NCBI GenBank assembly: GCA_963700495.1 | Contig: CAVOXT010000003.1 | Span: forward strand, 310,001-374,000 | DNA length: 64,000 bases | From: JACCTU01 sp963700495 | Lineage (GTDB): Bacteria > Actinomycetota > Thermoleophilia > Gaiellales > Gaiellaceae | Reading direction: 5' to 3' | In this document: piece by piece, positions 1-8,139 of the stretch | Layout of the letters: the number at the start of each line of letters is the position of its first letter | Position numbering within the stretch: position 1 is the first letter of the stretch | Notes under the pieces: generated by a model | Database searches by the model: none | The model's input: the letters and a program-made list of their open reading frames with translations, nothing else | What the model was told of the DNA's origin: nothing | Position numbers and translations under genes: made by a program

Positions 1-21
1 CGGGCATCGGCGACGCATGTT

Positions 22-40
22 ACTGAGAATGATTCTCAGT
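22..40. promoter_or_regulatory. Fur/Zur-family-like operator palindrome
   Basis: A perfect inverted repeat is seen: ACTGAGAA, a 3-nt centre TGA, then TTCTCAGT. Its core TGAGAATGATTCTCA has the 7-1-7 layout known for Fur-family metalloregulator boxes. It lies about 64 bases before the start of the M23 peptidase gene and close to the left edge, so it could control that gene or a divergent gene outside the window. Binding by Fur, Zur or another family member is inferred from pattern only. Confidence 0.5.
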
Positions 41-103
41 CGCAACTCCGGGATCGCTCCGAGCTGATGGGCTCACGGACGCCTGTGCGAGAATCGTGGT
101 TTC

Positions 104-1564
104 GTGGGCAAACGCCTCTCGATCGCCCTGGCTCTGATCCCGCTCGCACTCGCTCCCGGTCTCGCCGGGGCCGAGTCGTCGCGGGACGGCGGCGCGACCT
201 CGCAGGCCTATGCGCTCAAGGTGATCGTTCCGGGTCAGGGCGGTGTTTCGACGACCGCGGTCGCAGCGCCGGTCGACGCGGTTTCCTTCGGGAACGCGGC
301 GTCCTATCCGAGCGCTGACGTCGTCTCGTGGGGCGGCTCGGTGGCGTCGGCCTCCGCGAGCCCGGGCCAGACGGTGACCGCCAACGCCGCGGCCGAGGTG
401 AGCTCGCTCTCGCTGTTCAGCGGCGAGGTCCAGGCGACGTCGATCCGCGGCGCGGTGCAGGCCCGCTCGAGCTCCGCCGGAGCATCGGGCGACTTCGAGG
501 GCTCGAACGTCGGAACGCTCGTCGTGCAGGGCCAGACCGTCGCGATCTCGCCGAACGCGCGGGTCGCGCTCGGCGACTGGGGCTTCGCGATCGTGCTCGC
601 GCAGGGCTCCGCGCCGACGGACACGTCGTTTCGCGGCAACGTGACGGCGCTCGACATCCGGCTGACCGTCGACCACGGTGGACTCCCGGCAGGCACCCAG
701 ATCCTCGTCGGCTACGCCGAGGCCTCGGTCACTGCACCCGACCCCCAGTCGACGGAGACGACCTCCACGACGCCGGTGCCGACCACGAAGAACCGGAAGG
801 GTCCGAGGTCGGTCGGCCCCCCGGAGTCGAACGGCATCCCGCCCGTGATTCGACAGCCGCCGATCGGCGTGAAGCCGAAGCTGACTCCGAGCCGCTACGT
901 CTTCCCGGTCTACGGCCAGTCGTCGTTCACGAACACGTTCGGCGCGCCGCGCGCCACGACGACGTGGCACCACGGCGAGGACATCTTCTCGTCGCTCGGA
1001 GCACCGCTGCTCGCCGTAGCGGACGGGACGGTCTTCTCGGTCGGCTGGAACGACGTCGGCGGCTACCGGCTCTGGCTACGCGATCGGCAGGGAAACCAGT
1101 TCTACTACGCGCACCTCTCGGCGTTCTCGCCGCTCGCGCAGAACGGTGCCGAGGTGAAGGCGGGCGACGTCGTCGGGTTCATGGGGAACTCGGGCGACGC
1201 TGCGGGCACGCCGTACCACCTTCACTTCGAGATCCACCCGCTCGGGATGCTGCACATGGGCTACGACGGTGTCGTGGCGCCGTATCCCTATCTCGTCGCG
1301 TGGCGGCGCGTCCAGGACATCACGTTCCCCGACGGCGCGGGCTGGGCGCCGGCTCCGAATGCCGGGTCGTCGGCGCCGAAGCCGGGAGCCATCGTTCTGC
1401 AGGTGTCCGACATCTCAACCGCCAGCGGGCTTCGCCCCGGCTCGGTGGCACGCGCTTTCGTCGCGCCCGTCTCCGCTGAGGGCGACGGCTCGCTGGTCCG
1501 CGCATTCGCGCCGCCGGCTGCTCAGGACGGCGTGCGCGAAGGCGCCGGCGAGCAGCAGCCCTAG
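104..1564 (+). CDS. Secreted M23-family metallopeptidase
   Basis: The 486-residue product starts at GTG with a clear signal peptide (KRLSIALALIPLALAPGLAGA). Residues about 25-260 are a Ser/Ala/Gly-rich region of unknown role followed by a Thr/Pro-rich linker. Residues about 265-400 are a LytM/M23 domain: the zinc ligand pair HxxxD is H289...D293 (WHHGED) and the HLH motif is H372-L-H374 in YHLHFEIHP. These predict a Zn-dependent endopeptidase that cuts peptidoglycan cross-links, or a scaffold for other hydrolases. The gene ends in a 4-nt convergent overlap with the next gene. Confidence 0.85.
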   Translation: MGKRLSIALALIPLALAPGLAGAESSRDGGATSQAYALKVIVPGQGGVSTTAVAAPVDAVSFGNAASYPSADVVSWGGSVASASASPGQTVTANAAAEVSSLSLFSGEVQATSIRGAVQARSSSAGASGDFEGSNVGTLVVQGQTVAISPNARVALGDWGFAIVLAQGSAPTDTSFRGNVTALDIRLTVDHGGLPAGTQILVGYAEASVTAPDPQSTETTSTTPVPTTKNRKGPRSVGPPESNGIPPVIRQPPIGVKPKLTPSRYVFPVYGQSSFTNTFGAPRATTTWHHGEDIFSSLGAPLLAVADGTVFSVGWNDVGGYRLWLRDRQGNQFYYAHLSAFSPLAQNGAEVKAGDVVGFMGNSGDAAGTPYHLHFEIHPLGMLHMGYDGVVAPYPYLVAWRRVQDITFPDGAGWAPAPNAGSSAPKPGAIVLQVSDISTASGLRPGSVARAFVAPVSAEGDGSLVRAFAPPAAQDGVREGAGEQQP

Positions 1565-1980
1565 CTGCTCGAGTTGTTGCCCTGGTAGGTGAAGTCCTCG
1601 TCCGAGCCGCCGAGCAGGCCCTTGAGCCAGCTGCGCGTCGCCGGTCCGGTCACCGGGTTGAAGAGGATTCCGATCGAGATCCCGGTGATGAGCAGGACCG
1701 CGTTCCGGGTCGAGTGATCCTTCGTTCCCTGCAGCCGGTTCGCCGCCTTGCGCAAGTCGTCCACGACGCTCTTGAGGCTCTCCTGGATGTCCTCGTCGGT
1801 CGCGACGCGCGCGGCGAGCGAGACCGTGCCCCGCGGGCCCATCAGGTCGCCGTAGATGTCACGTGCTGCGTCGAACGCGTCGCGGACGTTCTTCCGGAGC
1901 TCTTCGTCCTTGACGGCACGCTCGACGTACGGGCGGACGGTGTCCGCCGTGTCGTAGAGCCGTTCCTTCGTCTTGGCCAT
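1561..1980 (-). CDS. YtxH-like small membrane-associated protein
   Basis: The 139-residue protein starts MAKTKERLYDTADTVRPYVERAVKDEE. It is mostly amphipathic charged helix, with one hydrophobic stretch near residues 95-112 (NAVLLITGISIGILFNPVTGP) that fits a single membrane segment or hairpin. The layout resembles actinobacterial YtxH-type proteins, but no catalytic motif is seen and the function is unknown. Its 3' end overlaps the M23 gene by 4 nt in convergent orientation. Confidence 0.7.
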   Translation of the reverse strand: MAKTKERLYDTADTVRPYVERAVKDEELRKNVRDAFDAARDIYGDLMGPRGTVSLAARVATDEDIQESLKSVVDDLRKAANRLQGTKDHSTRNAVLLITGISIGILFNPVTGPATRSWLKGLLGGSDEDFTYQGNNSSS

Positions 1981-1995
1981 TCGTTTCGCGTCCTT

Positions 1996-2522
1996 TCGCT
2001 TGGTTGTAGATCTGTTCTACCCGTTGCGCTCTCGAGCCTAATCCTCGCAGGCTGCGGCGGGGCTGGGTCGGAAGAGCAGCGACCGGAGCTGCGCGGGCCT
2101 GGGTTCACAGCGGCCGCCCCGATGGGCTGGAGGCTGTCCAGGGCGCCGCGCACCGTCGCTGCGGAGAACCCCGACGGCCGGGAGACGGTGTCGGTGGCCG
2201 TACTTCCGCCTTGCCCGACCCTTCAAGCCCGCGTTGTGGGACGAGGCCGTCGGCGAGCTCAACGACGTCGGCAGCCCGCCTCGCCGAGCGGCTCGGGCCG
2301 AGTGCGCTCGTGATCGAGAGCCGCGACACGACGATCGCCGGCCGCCGTGCCCGCGCGTACGAGATCCAATACACGCGCGGCGACTCGAGCATGGTCGACC
2401 GGGTTGCGTTCGTGCTCGAGGGCCGGCGGGAGTTTCAGCTGACGTGCCGGATCGCGGCCGACGACCCGGAACCCGGCACCGCGGCCTGCGCCCTGCTCCG
2501 CCGCTCCTTCCGCCTCGTCTAG
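1996..2522 (+). pseudogene. Small lipoprotein gene, frame broken twice
   Basis: Three reading frames together make one plausible protein. Frame one has a lipobox (LSSLILAGC) and runs to ETVSVAV. One extra base near 2203 moves it to FRLARPFKPALWDEAVGELNDV. A second extra base at about 2270 moves it to AARLAERLGPSALVIESRD...ALLRRSFRLV and the stop. No ATG, GTG or TTG is in frame just before the lipobox, so the start is unclear. The mature part would be a small exported lipoprotein of unknown function. The stop overlaps the convergent lon stop. Sequence error and real decay are both possible. Confidence 0.55.
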
Positions 2523-4927
2523 CGTCCCCGGGCCGCGCGCCGCTCGGTCCCCTGCACGCGCCGGATGCGCGTCTTCCCGCGGCCGTCGAGGGCAGCTTCG
2601 AGCACCTCCGGCAGCTCGTCGGCCAACACGAACTCGAGCTTCTCCTTCGTGTCCGGCGGAAGGTCTTCGAGATCCGACTCGTTCTCGTGCGGCAGGATCA
2701 CCCGTTTGAGACCGGCGCGCTCGGCGGCGAGGACCTTCTCGCGGACGCCGCCGATCGGGAGCACCTGCCCGGTGAGCGTCACCTCGCCGGTCATCCCGAC
2801 GTCGGCCGCGACCGGCAGCCCCGTCACGAGGGAGACGATCGCCGTCGCCATCGCGACGCCCGCCGAGGGGCCGTCCTTCGGGACCGCGCCTGCGGGCACG
2901 TGAATGTGCACGTCATGCGAGCCGAACCAGCCGGGGTCGATCTGGAGAGAGACGGCGTTGGCGCGGACCCATGAGAACGCGGTCTGGGCCGACTCCTGCA
3001 TCACCTCGGACAGCTGGCCGGTCAGCTGCAGCTTGCCGCGACCGTCGTACGCGGCCGCCTCGATGAAGAGGATCACGCCGCCGACCGGAGTCCATGCCAG
3101 CCCCGTGGCGACACCGGGCTCCGACGTCCGCTTGCGCACCTCGCTGGTGAAGCGGCGCGGACCGAGCCACTCGCGTCCGCGGGCCTCGTCGATCTTGACC
3201 TTCTCGGCCTCGCCCTTTGCGATCATCGTCGCCGCTTTGCGGAACAGGGCGGCGAGCTGGCGCTCGAGGCCCCGCACACCGGCCTCGCGCGTGTACTCGC
3301 GAATCACGAGCCGCACCGTCTTGTCGTGGATCGTGACGCGAGAGGCGGTCAGGCCGTGTGCCCGAAGTTGCTTCGGGATCAGGTAGCGCCGCGCGATCCC
3401 GAACTTCTCCTCCGCGGTGTACCCGGAGAGCGTGATCACGTCGATCCGGTCGAGGAGCGGCGAGCGGATCGTGTCGGTCGTGTTCGCGGTGCAGATGAAG
3501 AGCACCTTCGAGAGGTCGAACGGCAGGTCGAGGTAGTGGTCGCGGAAGCTCGAGTGCTGCTCGGGGTCGAGCACCTCGAGCATCGCGCTCGACGGGTCGC
3601 CGCGGAAGTCGCTGCCCATCTTGTCGATCTCGTCGATCAGGAAGACAGGGTTCTTCGACTCGGCGTCGCGCAGCGCGCGGATGATCGTGCCGGGCATCGC
3701 GCCGATGTAGGTCCGGCGGTGCCCGCGGATCTCGGCCTCGTCGTGCACTCCGCCGACAGAGATGCGTACGAACTTGCGTCCGAGCGTGCGTGCGATCGAC
3801 TGGCCGAGCGACGTCTTCCCGACTCCGGGCGGCCCGACGAAGCAGAGGATCGGGCCGCTGAGGTCGTTCTTCAGCTTCGAGACCGCGAGGTATTCGATGA
3901 TCCGGTCCTTCACCTTCTCGAGGTCGTAGTGGTCGTCGTCGAGCACCGTGCGCGCGTGGTCGAGGTCGAGGTTGTCCGCGGTCGTCTTGTCCCACGGAAC
4001 CGTGAGGATCCACTCGAGGTAGGTGCGGATGACACCGTGCTCGGCCGCGGCGGCGGGCAGTCGCTCGAGCCGGGCCAGCTCACGGTCGGCAGCCTTGCGC
4101 GCCTCTTCGGGGAGCTCGAGCGCCTCGAGCCGCTCGCGCAGCTCCTCGATCTCTGCGCGCTCCGGGTCGCTCTCCCCGAGCTCTTCCTGGATCGCCTTCA
4201 GCTGCTGGCGGAGGAAGAACTCCCGTTGGCCCTTCTCGATCTCGGACTGGACCTGCGTCTGGATCTTCGATCCGAGCTCGAACACCTCGAGCTCGCGGTT
4301 CAGGATCTTCGAGACCTCGCGCAGTCTCTCCTCGACGCTCGTGAGCTCGAGCAGGTGCTGCTTCTCCTCGGTCTTGATCCGCAGCGTCGACGCGACGAGG
4401 TGGCAGAGAGCGCTCGGGTCGTCCACGTTCGCCGCGGCGAGCTGAAGCTCCTGCGGAAGGTACGGGACGAGGCCGATGATCCGCGCGAAGAGGTTCTGCA
4501 CGTTTCGGGTGAGCGCCTCGACCTCGCGCGTCTCCTCCAGCACGTCGGGCGTCTCGGCGAAGCGGCCGATGAGGTACGGATCCGTCTCGATCGGCTCCTC
4601 GAGGTGGATCCGGCGCAGGCCCTGCACGAGCACGCGGAGCGTCCCGTCGGGGACGCGGATCATCTTGTGGATCACCGCGGCCGTCCCGATCGTGTAGAGG
4701 TCGCCGAAGCCGGGCTGTTCGTGCTCCGGGTCCCGTGCGGTGAGCAGTGCGAGCATGCGGTCGCCTGCGACGACGTCGTCGACGAGCCGGATCGACCGCT
4801 CTTGTCCGATCGCGAGGGGCATCATCGACTCGGGGAAGACGACGGTCTCGCGCAACGGGAGGATCGGCAGGCTCTCGGGGATCGAGACCTCTCCGGGCTC
4901 GACGAGCGGCGTCTCGATCTCGGTCAT
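2519..4927 (-). CDS. lon: ATP-dependent protease Lon
   Basis: This 802-residue protein has full Lon length. An N-terminal LON substrate domain (about residues 18-210, PESLPILPLRETVVFPE) is followed by a helical region. The AAA+ module has Walker A GPPGVGKTS (K371) and Walker B VFLIDEIDK. The C-terminal protease domain has the Ser-Lys dyad S688 (PKDGPSAG) and K731 (GGVREKVLAAERAG). It degrades misfolded and regulatory proteins in the cytoplasm. The ATG at 4925-4927 overlaps the hsp20 stop by 4 nt, so the two are probably translationally coupled. The open frame continues upstream to 6256, but that part is antisense to the glycosidase and is not Lon-like. Confidence 0.97.
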   Translation of the reverse strand: MTEIETPLVEPGEVSIPESLPILPLRETVVFPESMMPLAIGQERSIRLVDDVVAGDRMLALLTARDPEHEQPGFGDLYTIGTAAVIHKMIRVPDGTLRVLVQGLRRIHLEEPIETDPYLIGRFAETPDVLEETREVEALTRNVQNLFARIIGLVPYLPQELQLAAANVDDPSALCHLVASTLRIKTEEKQHLLELTSVEERLREVSKILNRELEVFELGSKIQTQVQSEIEKGQREFFLRQQLKAIQEELGESDPERAEIEELRERLEALELPEEARKAADRELARLERLPAAAAEHGVIRTYLEWILTVPWDKTTADNLDLDHARTVLDDDHYDLEKVKDRIIEYLAVSKLKNDLSGPILCFVGPPGVGKTSLGQSIARTLGRKFVRISVGGVHDEAEIRGHRRTYIGAMPGTIIRALRDAESKNPVFLIDEIDKMGSDFRGDPSSAMLEVLDPEQHSSFRDHYLDLPFDLSKVLFICTANTTDTIRSPLLDRIDVITLSGYTAEEKFGIARRYLIPKQLRAHGLTASRVTIHDKTVRLVIREYTREAGVRGLERQLAALFRKAATMIAKGEAEKVKIDEARGREWLGPRRFTSEVRKRTSEPGVATGLAWTPVGGVILFIEAAAYDGRGKLQLTGQLSEVMQESAQTAFSWVRANAVSLQIDPGWFGSHDVHIHVPAGAVPKDGPSAGVAMATAIVSLVTGLPVAADVGMTGEVTLTGQVLPIGGVREKVLAAERAGLKRVILPHENESDLEDLPPDTKEKLEFVLADELPEVLEAALDGRGKTRIRRVQGTERRAARGR

Positions 4928-5364
4928 CGGGCCCGCCGGATCTGGATCGGAACGCGTGCGGGCGCGGGCGCCTCTTCGACGACCGGCAGCACTATGCACA
5001 GCAGGCCGCCCTCGTACGTCGCGCGGGCGTCGTCGACGCCGACGTCGAGCGCGAGCATCACCTCGCGCTCGAACGGGCCGTACTCGATCTCGCTTCGGTA
5101 CCACACCTGCTTCGGGCCGTGTGGCCGCGGTCGCTGTCCTGCGATCAGCAGCCTGCGGCCCTCGAGCACGACGAGGATCGCGTCGGGGTCGGCACCCGGG
5201 ATCTCGACCACGATCGTCAGCTCGGGCGGCTCCTCGGTACGGCAGACGTCGATCTGCGGGCGGTACGCAAGGCGCATCCCGGCCGCGAAGCGCGGGACCT
5301 GCCAGAGGTCTACGAACAGCTCCTCGAGCTCCGTCAGCCGGTCGATGTCGCGACGTCTTGCCAT
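4924..5364 (-). CDS. Hsp20/alpha-crystallin small heat-shock protein
   Basis: The protein has 146 residues. The alpha-crystallin domain spans about residues 35-135, with the core LTIVVEIPGADPDAILVVLEGRRLLIAGQR and a C-terminal strand GGLLCIVLPV. Members of this family form oligomers that hold unfolded proteins for refolding or proteolysis. The 4-nt overlap with lon places the holding chaperone and the protease in one transcript. No CIRCE or HAIR-like operator is evident in the short upstream gap. Confidence 0.92.
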   Translation of the reverse strand: MARRRDIDRLTELEELFVDLWQVPRFAAGMRLAYRPQIDVCRTEEPPELTIVVEIPGADPDAILVVLEGRRLLIAGQRPRPHGPKQVWYRSEIEYGPFEREVMLALDVGVDDARATYEGGLLCIVLPVVEEAPAPARVPIQIRRAR

Positions 5365-5389
5365 TCGCTACAGCGTAGAGTTCCCACTC

Positions 5390-5536
5390 GTGCCCAACGT
5401 GATGCGCCTCGTCAAGCTCGTCGCGGCGCTCCTGCTCGGTCTGGTCGTCCTCTGGTTCGAGGCGGTGCGGCACCTGCCCGAGGTGCGGCGGCGAAAGGCC
5501 GCCCGCCGTCGTGCACGGATCCTTTCGAGGCCCTGA
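5390..5536 (+). CDS. Possible 48-residue single-pass membrane protein
   Basis: A short frame starts at GTG 5390 (or ATG 5402) and reads MRLVKLVAALLLGLVVLWFEAVRHLPEVRRRK and on to RARILSRP. One hydrophobic helix is followed by a strongly basic tail, giving an N-out/C-in topology by the positive-inside rule. It lies between divergent hsp20 and the glycosidase gene and ends 45 bases before the latter's preferred start. No family is recognised. Short GC-rich frames can arise by chance, hence the modest confidence. Confidence 0.4.
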   Translation: MPNVMRLVKLVAALLLGLVVLWFEAVRHLPEVRRRKAARRRARILSRP

Positions 5537-5581
5537 GCTCCGCCTTACTACTTGCAAACAGTGCGCGGCTACGTTGGCTGC

Positions 5582-6853
5582 GTGCTTCGGATCATGCTCG
5601 CAGCGATCCTCGCGGTCTCCGCGTTCCTCCTGTACGCCGTCCGCGCGGAGGCTTCGCCGTACGTGCAGTACGGGATCCAGGACGACGCATGGCTGCTCGG
5701 CGGGCCGGGGACGTTCGACGAGCGGCTCGACCTCGTCGACGAGCTGGGTGTCGACGTCGTTCGCGTCAACCTCCGCTGGGACCGGATCGCGGCGAAACGG
5801 CCGGCGAAGCCGTCGTCGCAGCTCGACCCCGCTTACCGGTGGGACGAGGCGGACGTGCTGCTCGAGGGGCTGCGCTCGCGCGGCATCGCGCCCGTCGTCA
5901 CGCTCGTCGGCGCGCCGCGGTGGGCGAACGGCGGCCGCGCGTCGAACTGGGCGCCGAAGAGCCCGAGCTCGTTCGCGAACTTCGCCTACGCAGCCGCCAC
6001 GCGCTATCCGTTCGTGCGGCACTGGGTGGTCTGGAACGAGCCGAACAAGTACTGGCAGCTCAGGCCGACGAGCCCGGCCACGTACGTCAAGGTGCTGCTC
6101 AACCCGGCCTACGACGCGCTCAAGCGCGCCAACCGGGCGAACCTCGTCGGCGGTGGTGTGACCGCGCCGCGCGGCGGCACCGGAAGCGTCTCGCCGGTGG
6201 ACTGGATCCGCGGGATGGACCGCGCGGGCGCACGCCTCGACGCCTATGCACACCATCCGTACCCGACGAGCCGGGGCGAGACGCCGACGACGGGCGGCTG
6301 CCGCTCGTGCGAGAACATCACGATGGCGAACCTCGAGCGGTTGCTCTCCGAGGTCTCACGCGCGTTCGGATCGAAGCGGATCTGGCTGACCGAGTACGGG
6401 TACCAGACAAGCCCGCCCGACCGGATGCTGGGCGTCTCGCAGGCATTGCAGGCGCGCTACCTCGGCGAGGCGGCGCTGCGCGCGTACCGCGCGCCGCGCG
6501 TCGACATGCTGATCCACTTCCTCGTGCGCGACGAGGAGCTCGTGGGACGCTGGCAGAGCGGTCTGTTCACGTTCCAGAACGACGCGAAGCTCGCCGCGGC
6601 GGCGTTCCGGCTTCCGCTCGCGCGGGCGTCGCTGCGCGGCTCGACGGTGACGCTCTGGGGGCAGGTGCGTCCGGGAGCCGGCCGGCAGCCGTACCGGCTG
6701 CGCTACTCGACCGGCGGCGCGTGGCGCTGGCTCGGCGGGATGCGTACGACGAGCCCGCGCGGCTTCTACACGGTCACGGTGCGCGTCCCGACGGGGACGA
6801 CGGTGCAGGTCTCGTCGCGAGGAGAGCTCAGCGCGGCATTGCGCGTCCGCTGA
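5582..6853 (+). CDS. Secreted glycoside hydrolase, TIM-barrel clan A type
   Basis: GTG 5582 is preferred over TTG 5552 because it gives a compact signal peptide (LRIMLAAILAVSAFLLYAVRAEA). The catalytic domain shows the clan A pattern: acid/base Glu in WNEPN (E153) and nucleophile Glu in LTEYG (E271), with HHPYP between them. The last 80 or so residues look like a beta-sandwich. The family resembles GH39/GH53-like barrels of Thermoleophilia, and the substrate cannot be named. It sits directly before rmlA, which suggests a role in polysaccharide trimming. A paralogue lies at 32.2-33.6 kb. Confidence 0.78.
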   Translation: MLRIMLAAILAVSAFLLYAVRAEASPYVQYGIQDDAWLLGGPGTFDERLDLVDELGVDVVRVNLRWDRIAAKRPAKPSSQLDPAYRWDEADVLLEGLRSRGIAPVVTLVGAPRWANGGRASNWAPKSPSSFANFAYAAATRYPFVRHWVVWNEPNKYWQLRPTSPATYVKVLLNPAYDALKRANRANLVGGGVTAPRGGTGSVSPVDWIRGMDRAGARLDAYAHHPYPTSRGETPTTGGCRSCENITMANLERLLSEVSRAFGSKRIWLTEYGYQTSPPDRMLGVSQALQARYLGEAALRAYRAPRVDMLIHFLVRDEELVGRWQSGLFTFQNDAKLAAAAFRLPLARASLRGSTVTLWGQVRPGAGRQPYRLRYSTGGAWRWLGGMRTTSPRGFYTVTVRVPTGTTVQVSSRGELSAALRVR

Positions 6854-6868
6854 GTACCATCGCCTTCC

Positions 6869-7654
6869 GTGAAGACGAAAGGCCTGATTGCGGCGGGAGG
6901 CGAGGCGACGCGGCTCGGGGAGTTGACGCGCGTCGCGAACAAGCATCTGCTGCCGGTCGGGCGGTGGCCGATGATCTACTACCCGCTCCAACTGCTTCAG
7001 CTGGCGGGGATCCGCGAAGTGCTGATCGTCACCGGTCAGGGACACGCGGGGCAGCTGATCGACCTGCTCGGCGACGGTCGCATGCCCGCCCGAGGCTCGG
7101 AGCAACCGCTGTTCGAGCTCGACATCTCGTACAAGGTGCAGACCGAGCCCGGCGGGATCGCGCAGGTCGTCGGCATGGCCGAGGGTTTCGCGGGCGAGGG
7201 CAAGCTCGTTGTCTGTCTCGGCGACAACCTGTTCGAGTTCGCCGAGGTCGAAGCGATCCGCACGTGGGCCGAGAGCGGCGACGGCGCGCAGATCTTCGTC
7301 AAGGAGGTCCCGGACCCCGAGCGCTTCGGTGTCGTCGTCTACGGCGACGACGGCCGCGTCACCGACGTCGTCGAGAAGGCGGGCGTCGTCGACATGCGCT
7401 ATCCGACGCCCCCGACGCCGGACGCGGTCGTCGGTCTCTACTGCTACGACGGCGAGGTGTTCGACGTGATTCGGGGATTGGCGCCGTCGAGCCGCGGCGA
7501 GCTCGAGATCACCGACGTCAACCGCGTCTACGCGGAGCGTGGCCGGCTCGGGGTGCACCGCGTCCGGGGCTGGTGGCACGACGCGGGAACGCACGAGGCC
7601 CTGGCCGATCTCGGAGCGCTCGTCGAGGAGACGGGAGCGAACAAGCCGGCATGA
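6869..7654 (+). CDS. rmlA: Glucose-1-phosphate thymidylyltransferase (sugar nucleotidyltransferase)
   Basis: The 261-residue protein is predicted to make dTDP-glucose from dTTP and glucose-1-phosphate, the first step to dTDP-rhamnose. The N-terminal nucleotide-binding signature is GLIAAGGEATRLGELTRVANKHLLPV, a variant of GGxGTRLxPxT followed by the substrate-contacting K of PxxNKxxxPV. GDNLFEF carries the Mg-binding Asp. It is shorter than the usual ~290 residues, so it may be the short monomeric type. Its stop overlaps the rmlC ATG by 4 nt. Confidence 0.88.
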   Translation: MKTKGLIAAGGEATRLGELTRVANKHLLPVGRWPMIYYPLQLLQLAGIREVLIVTGQGHAGQLIDLLGDGRMPARGSEQPLFELDISYKVQTEPGGIAQVVGMAEGFAGEGKLVVCLGDNLFEFAEVEAIRTWAESGDGAQIFVKEVPDPERFGVVVYGDDGRVTDVVEKAGVVDMRYPTPPTPDAVVGLYCYDGEVFDVIRGLAPSSRGELEITDVNRVYAERGRLGVHRVRGWWHDAGTHEALADLGALVEETGANKPA

Positions 7655-8118
7655 AGGGGCTCGAGCGGATCCCGTTGCAGAAGTTCGAGGACGAGCGCGG
7701 CTGGTTCGTCGAGCTCGCGAGCAGGTCGCGACTGGCGAAGGAGTGGGGGCAGACGAACCTCTCGTTTTCCCGCAAAGGTGTGATCCGCGGGCTCCACTAC
7801 CACGAGCGCGGCCAGGACGACCTGTTCGCCTGCGTGCAGGGGACGGCGCGCGTCGTCGTGCTCGACCGTGAGAGCGGCGAGACCTTCACCGAGGACATCG
7901 GCGACGACAACCCGGTCGCGATCTACATCCCAGGGTTCCACGCGCACGGCTTCGAGGCGCTCACCGATCTCCTGTTCTGCTACCACGTGACCGAGGAGTA
8001 CGACGCCTCGAACCCGGACGAGCACGCGATCGCCTGGAACGACCCGCGCGTCGTGCACCTCTGGAGCACGGCGTCACCGACGCTGTCGCAGCGGGACCTG
8101 GACGCCTCCTCGTCGTGA
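7651..8118 (+). CDS. rmlC: dTDP-4-dehydrorhamnose 3,5-epimerase family protein
   Basis: This 155-residue cupin has the RmlC core: the active-site His lies in GVIRGLHYHERG, followed by the jelly-roll strands LFACVQGTARVVVLDRESGETF and the IPGFHAHGFEAL segment. It is shorter than typical RmlC (about 180-200 residues), with reduced termini, so a 3- or 5-epimerase variant or another sugar-nucleotide cupin cannot be excluded. Placement between rmlA and rmlD supports the rhamnose pathway. Confidence 0.83.
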   Translation: MKGLERIPLQKFEDERGWFVELASRSRLAKEWGQTNLSFSRKGVIRGLHYHERGQDDLFACVQGTARVVVLDRESGETFTEDIGDDNPVAIYIPGFHAHGFEALTDLLFCYHVTEEYDASNPDEHAIAWNDPRVVHLWSTASPTLSQRDLDASSS

Positions 8119-8120
8119 GC

Positions 8121-8139
8121 TTGTGGCTCTGAGCCACAA
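8121..8139. repeat. Perfect 19-bp palindrome at the rmlD start codon (copy 1)
   Basis: TTGTGGCTC, a single T, then GAGCCACAA form a perfect inverted repeat with 9-base arms. The rmlD GTG start codon (8123) lies inside the left arm. The 17-mer GTGGCTCTGAGCCACAA is repeated exactly 99 bases downstream. It could be a protein-binding site or an mRNA hairpin that limits initiation; both are inferences. Confidence 0.7.

Noticed and set aside
20..973. Long open frame on the minus strand opposite the M23 peptidase
   Set aside because: It is Arg/Asp-rich shadow coding typical of high GC; the plus strand carries signal peptide and catalytic motifs.
4928..6256. An N-terminal extension of Lon of about 440 residues
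   Set aside because: It is the antisense of hsp20 and the glycosidase gene, is Arg/Pro-rich, and has no Lon similarity. The ATG at 4927 overlaps the hsp20 stop and starts normal Lon sequence.
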